Shown piece after piece: positions 62,368 through 64,000 of a stretch of 64,000 nt of DNA (the first letter of the stretch is position 1; each line of letters begins with the position of its first letter). Location of the stretch: NCBI RefSeq assembly GCF_003966715.1, contig NZ_AP018907.1, positions 3,584,001 through 3,648,000 on the forward strand, given 5' to 3'. The notes beneath the pieces were generated by a model, which was not told the DNA's origin, searched no databases, and saw only the letters and a program-made list of their open reading frames with translations. This stretch comes from Blastochloris tepida. GTDB lineage: Bacteria > Pseudomonadota > Alphaproteobacteria > Rhizobiales > Xanthobacteraceae. A program made the position numbers and the translations under genes.

Positions 62368-63735
62368 ATGACCGACAGCGAACAGAACCGATTCTCCGCC
62401 CGCGCCACCCGCTATGCGCGGGTGGGCGTGAATGTCGGCGGCATGGCCGCCAGGATGGTGGGGTCGCGGCTGCTCGGCCGGTCCGACCGGCAGGTCAACG
62501 CCGAGGATCTCGCCGCCGTGCTGGGCGGGCTCAAGGGGCCGATCATGAAGGTCGCCCAGTTCATGTCGACCATTCCCGATCTGGTGCCGCCGGAATACGC
62601 CGCCGAGCTGCAGAAGCTGCAGAGCGAGGCGCCGCCGATGGGCTGGACCTTCGTCAGGCGGCGCATGGCGGCCGAGCTCGGCCCCGACTGGCAGGCGCGG
62701 TTCGGCAGCTTCGACCACCGGCCGGCGGCGGCAGCCTCGCTCGGCCAGGTGCACAGGGCGGCCGCGCTCGGCGGCGAGCCGCTGGCCTGCAAGCTGCAGT
62801 ATCCGGACATGCAGTCGGCGGTGGAAGCCGACCTCGCCCAGCTCGACATCGCCTTCGCCATCCAGCGCCGGGTCGATCCGGCGATCGATACCCGCGAGAT
62901 GGCCCGCGAACTGGGCGAACGGCTGCGCGAGGAGCTCGACTATCGCCGCGAGGCCCGCCACGTCCGGCTCTACCGCCACATGGCGGCCGGCCTCGGCGAC
63001 GTGCGGGTGCCGGGGGTGTGGCCGGACCTGTCCACCGGGCGGCTGCTCACCCTCGACTGGCTCGACGGCCGGCGCCTGCTCGACTTCGTCGGACACGACC
63101 TGGAGACCCGCAACCGGCTGGCCATCGCCATGTACCGGGCGTGGTGGATGCCGTTCAGCCGGTTCGCCGTCATCCATGGCGACCCGCACCTCGGCAACTA
63201 CACGGTGTTCGAAGAAGACGGGGTGCCGGGCGGCATCAACCTGCTCGACTATGGCTGCATCCGCATCTTCCCGCCGGCCTTCGTCGGCGGCGTGGTCGAT
63301 CTCTATCGCGGCCTGCGGGACCGGGACGACGAGCGCACCGTCCATGCCTACGAGCAGTGGGGCTTCAAGGGCCTCAAGCGCGAGATCGTCGACGTGCTCA
63401 ACATCTGGGCGCGCTTCATCTACGGCCCGGTGCTGGAGGACCGCGTGCGCACCATCGCCGACGGCGTCGCGCCGGGCGAGTACGGCCGCAAGGAGGCGTT
63501 CTCGGTGCACCGCGCTCTGCGCGAGCTCGGGCCGGTGACCGTGCCGCGCGAGTTCGTGTTCATGGATCGCGCGGCGATCGGGCTGGGCGGGGTGTTCCTG
63601 CGCCTGCGGGCGGAGGTCAATTTCCACCGGCTGTTCGAGGACGCCTTCGCCGGGTTCTCGGTGGAGAAGGTGGCGGCGAACCAGGCTGCGGCGCTGGCGG
63701 TGGCCGGCCTGCCGCCGCCGGTGCCGGGCGGATAA
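62368..63735 (+). CDS. ABC1/UbiB-family (AarF-like) atypical kinase
   Basis: 455 residues. The family-specific KxGQ helix is LKGPIMKVAQFMSTIPDLVPPEYAAELQKLQSEAPPM (K61/Q64); the ATP-binding A-rich loop is PAAAASLGQVHRA; kinase subdomains follow with LACKLQYPDMQSAVEADL, EELDYRREARHV, HGDPHLGNYTVF (catalytic loop) and LLDYGCIRIF (metal-binding DFG equivalent, here DYG). Bacterial members help coenzyme Q synthesis or lipid homeostasis. ATG at 62368. Linked to the PhaC-like gene on the same strand. Confidence 0.92.
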   Translation: MTDSEQNRFSARATRYARVGVNVGGMAARMVGSRLLGRSDRQVNAEDLAAVLGGLKGPIMKVAQFMSTIPDLVPPEYAAELQKLQSEAPPMGWTFVRRRMAAELGPDWQARFGSFDHRPAAAASLGQVHRAAALGGEPLACKLQYPDMQSAVEADLAQLDIAFAIQRRVDPAIDTREMARELGERLREELDYRREARHVRLYRHMAAGLGDVRVPGVWPDLSTGRLLTLDWLDGRRLLDFVGHDLETRNRLAIAMYRAWWMPFSRFAVIHGDPHLGNYTVFEEDGVPGGINLLDYGCIRIFPPAFVGGVVDLYRGLRDRDDERTVHAYEQWGFKGLKREIVDVLNIWARFIYGPVLEDRVRTIADGVAPGEYGRKEAFSVHRALRELGPVTVPREFVFMDRAAIGLGGVFLRLRAEVNFHRLFEDAFAGFSVEKVAANQAAALAVAGLPPPVPGG

Positions 63736-63751
63736 GACGGCGCCCGGCCGA

Positions 63752-64000
63752 TCAGACCGGTGCGGTGCGCAGCCGAACCGGGCCGTGGACGGCCGGCACG
63801 GTGGGCGGCGATTCGGTCCGGCCCAGCCAGCGGCGGATGTCGCCCGCCGCATAGGGCTTCTGCAGGAAGGCGGTGCCGCGGAACATGCCCGGCAGATCGC
63901 GGCGCACCGCGCCGCTGATGAACATGAAGGGCCGCCCGGTCTGCACCATCGCCGCGGCGAGTTCGAAGGTCTTGCCGTCGCGGACGTCGATGTCGAGCAG
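63752..64000 (-). CDS. Response regulator receiver protein, C-terminal part (partial)
   Basis: The reading frame enters from beyond 64000. The visible 82 residues start LLDIDVRDGKTFELAAAMVQTGRPFMFISGAVRRDLPGMFRGTAFLQKPYAAGDIRRWLGR. The first Asp (in LLDIDV) is the phospho-acceptor position, Ser in FISGA the switch residue, and FLQKPY the conserved Lys-Pro. This is the C-terminal half of a single-domain receiver that ends shortly after; no output domain follows. Convergent with the ABC1 kinase gene (stops 17 bases apart). Confidence 0.85.
   Translation of the reverse strand: MLDIDVRDGKTFELAAAMVQTGRPFMFISGAVRRDLPGMFRGTAFLQKPYAAGDIRRWLGRTESPPTVPAVHGPVRLRTAPV

Overview
The window looks like chromosomal core DNA of a high-GC alphaproteobacterium of the order Hyphomicrobiales (Rhizobiales). 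The reasons are an F1 ATP synthase operon without F0 genes placed after priA, the proA-nadD-rsfS-rlmH-envC-ctpA run, GapR (DUF2312), DUF1192, DUF1465, DUF882, two DUF465 proteins, and a perfect CtrA box (TTAA-N7-TTAA). I see no rRNA or tRNA gene, no phage, no transposase and no CRISPR array. Genus cannot be settled by eye; a purple non-sulfur relative such as Rhodopseudomonas, Rhodoplanes or Blastochloris is only a guess.

Layout. 1-6.1 kb: end of priA, then atpH-atpA-atpG-(ohr-type peroxidase)-atpD-atpC. 6.2-15.6 kb, all on the minus strand: proA, nadD, rsfS, rlmH, envC, ctpA, a divergent polysaccharide deacetylase, rppH and a GNAT enzyme. This links proline and NAD synthesis, ribosome maturation, cell separation and RNA decay. 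15.8-24 kb: two divergent glycosidases, an ABC transporter membrane domain without ATPase, crcB with a DUF190 partner, a short-chain dehydrogenase, a TerB-like protein and a secreted GyrI-like protein. 24-28.6 kb: dapF-mtaB, gapR, lemA-M48 protease. 28.8-39.6 kb: propionyl-CoA synthetase, a LOG-family protein, two DUF465 genes, a peroxiredoxin, a DsbD N-domain protein, YqgE, a large membrane EAL protein and a quinone oxidoreductase. 39.7-48.6 kb: DUF1192, a CtrA-boxed small RNA candidate, DUF1465, rpmE, an ABC exporter, an EVE protein, Uma2, a lysine methyltransferase, acetyl-CoA synthetase and an L,D-transpeptidase. 48.9-58 kb: yciB-ftsY, an RluA-type pseudouridine synthase, DUF882, a large L,D-transpeptidase and a sigma-54 response regulator. 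58.4-64 kb: oligoendopeptidase F, an AbrB/Doc toxin-antitoxin pair, a PhaC-type hydrolase, an ABC1 kinase and the end of a response regulator.

The most striking feature is a family of dispersed palindromic elements of about 110-140 bp that open with TGATACGGTTTCCGG and close with its reverse complement. Seven or eight full or variant copies, plus hairpin-only and half copies, lie mostly at gene 3' ends. Because both ends read TGA outward, the element (or a derivative) supplies the stop codon of seven genes on the two strands. A second palindrome family (GCATTCTC..CGCAAAA) sits at two gene ends and is also inserted twice, in frame, inside the RluA-type gene. Other points of interest are the CtrA-boxed small RNA, the peroxidase inside the atp operon, and a likely CTG start for rsfS.

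Limits: every assignment was made by reading motifs and length, without database searches. Start codons were chosen from ribosome binding sites, overlaps and remembered family N termini.
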